23,946 bases of DNA from Holosporaceae bacterium (GTDB lineage Bacteria > Pseudomonadota > Alphaproteobacteria > UBA3830). The translations under genes were made by a program, and so were the position numbers. The stretch spans positions 1 through 23,946 of the forward strand of contig JAISMI010000036.1 of NCBI GenBank assembly GCA_031276835.1. Reading direction: 5' to 3'. The notes beneath the pieces were generated by a model, which did not search any database, was not told the DNA's origin, and saw only the letters and a list, made by a program, of their open reading frames with translations. Shown here in pieces: positions 23,007 through 23,946 of the stretch; positions within the stretch are counted from its first letter, which is position 1; every line of letters begins with the position of its first letter.

Positions 23007-23946
23007 TGTCGACATTGGGAAACAAATCATTAAACGGAGCGACTATTCAATCTGATCATGATAGACCGAATACGCTCACAAGCGGTCATAGAGCTTGTCA
23101 AGGATGCGGAGAAGCATTGGGGGCCAGATGCGCCATCGACGCCGCCTACCGCGCCGTCGGCGGAAAAATCGCCGTGGTCAACGCCACCGGATGTCTGGAA
23201 GTTTTTTCCTGCGCCTATCCGGAGAATTCTTGGGGAGTGCCATGGTTGCATTCGCTGTTCGGAAACGCCGCCGCCGTAGCCTCCGGAGTTGTCGCCGCTT
23301 TTCGTCATAGCGGCCGAGAGGACGTTCGAGTCATTGCGCAGGGAGGAGACGGCGGCACCTGCGACATAGGAATGGGATGCCTGTCCGGCATGTTTGAGCG
23401 GAACGAAGACGTTCTATATATCTGCTACGACAATCAGGCCTACATGAATACTGGAGTACAAAGGTCCGGCGCGACGCCGGCATTGGCCAGAACCGCTACC
23501 ACGCTTCCCAATAAAGGATACATGGGGAGCGATCCGCACACCGGTAAATACATGCCGCAAGTCGCAATGGCTCATAATATTCCTTATGCGGCCACCGCTA
23601 GCATTTGCAATATTCATGATCTGGAGGAAAAAGTCATAAAGGCCATACATATTAAAGGAGCAAGATATATACATATGCATGTTCCTTGTCCTCTGGGCTG
23701 GGGATATCCAACCTCCGAGACCATAAAAATTGCTAGATTGGCGGTTCAATGCGGACTGTTCCCGCTATTTGAGGCGGAAAATGGAAAAGTAGTCGGATCC
23801 ACCATGATCGACAAAATAATTCCGGTCGAAGATTATCTTAGAACGCAGAGAAGATTCGCCCATTTATTCGGGAAAAATGCATGTTCGGAGACAATCGGCG
23901 TTATCCAGAACGTCGCCAATGCAAACATAGAAAAATACAAACTAAA
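23006..23946 (+). CDS. porB: Pyruvate:ferredoxin oxidoreductase, beta subunit (3' end outside window)
   Basis: Beta chain carrying the ThDP diphosphate site and one [4Fe-4S] cluster. The frame is open from ATG 23006 to the right edge, 313 codons, close to full length for the family. CGGAGG at 22994-22999 precedes it and it overlaps porA by one base. All four cluster cysteines are visible: C31 and C34 in CQGCGEA, C63 in NATGCLEV and C228 in HVPCPLGWG. The ThDP motif GDGGTCDIG (114-122) ends at D142-N143. Signature VPWLHSLFGNAAAVASG also present. The gene for a delta (ferredoxin-like) subunit is not between the three and may follow beyond the edge. Confidence 0.93.
   Translation, partial: MSTLGNKSLNGATIQSDHDRPNTLTSGHRACQGCGEALGARCAIDAAYRAVGGKIAVVNATGCLEVFSCAYPENSWGVPWLHSLFGNAAAVASGVVAAFRHSGREDVRVIAQGGDGGTCDIGMGCLSGMFERNEDVLYICYDNQAYMNTGVQRSGATPALARTATTLPNKGYMGSDPHTGKYMPQVAMAHNIPYAATASICNIHDLEEKVIKAIHIKGARYIHMHVPCPLGWGYPTSETIKIARLAVQCGLFPLFEAENGKVVGSTMIDKIIPVEDYLRTQRRFAHLFGKNACSETIGVIQNVANANIEKYKL

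Noticed and set aside
23058..23310. Short frames on both strands at the start of porB.
   Set aside because: The third frame carries an unmistakable PorB sequence from 23006 to the edge; the others are its shadows.
1..23946. tRNA genes, CRISPR arrays, insertion sequences, phage or toxin-antitoxin genes.
   Set aside because: All gaps between genes were read; none holds a cloverleaf, spaced repeats, transposase or terminal inverted repeats.

Overview
The window is a gene-dense stretch of bacterial chromosome, most likely from an alphaproteobacterium. The evidence is a PopZ-type (DUF2497) polar organiser, the ileS-lspA-small lipoprotein-M16 order, the style of the RlmN/RnhA/DapF proteins, and a family of TPR/class III cyclase proteins. 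G+C is moderate (by eye in the mid-40s %). Intergenic gaps are tiny and many genes overlap by 1 to 43 bases. Two features are unusual for the class: a diphosphomevalonate decarboxylase (mevalonate route to isoprenoids) and a pyruvate:ferredoxin-oxidoreductase-type complex (anaerobic or microaerobic pyruvate oxidation). I infer an anaerobic, probably host-associated lineage of Holosporales/Paracaedibacterales/RF32 type; this placement is inference, not proof.

Layout. (1) 1-6948, plus strand: eight head-to-tail genes, most overlapping: ileS (5' end outside the window), lspA, a 43-residue lipoprotein, an M16 peptidase homologue without its zinc site, pgi, dapF, rnhA, rlmN. (2) 7013-8959: an STT3/PglB-like GT-C membrane protein whose start region is duplicated in tandem (22 bp). 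(3) 8956-10070, minus strand: a Bax/FlgJ-like glucosaminidase and a single-domain NifU C-terminal protein, divergent from recA (10187-11200) with well-formed promoters facing away from each other. (4) 11222-14678: a signalling pair, divergently transcribed: a receiver-kinase protein in which both phosphotransfer residues are replaced (Asn for Asp, Gln for His), and a TPR/SLOG-like/class III cyclase protein. (5) 14941-17841: mvaD, convergent with comEC. (6) 17898-21185: gltX, a tolC-like outer-membrane factor, popZ-like. (7) 21268-23946: porG-porA-porB, each with a strong ribosome binding site; porB runs off the right edge.

How they fit together: most genes are housekeeping (translation, lipoprotein maturation, lysine/peptidoglycan precursor, sugar isomerisation, recombination). 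The accessory interest lies in the phosphorylation-incompetent kinase next to the cyclase, the mevalonate gene, the ferredoxin-linked pyruvate oxidation complex and several proteins that have lost or duplicated diagnostic motifs. No tRNA, rRNA, CRISPR array, insertion sequence or phage gene is evident. No gap exceeds 300 bases; the largest, 14679-14940, holds an inverted repeat and no convincing gene.
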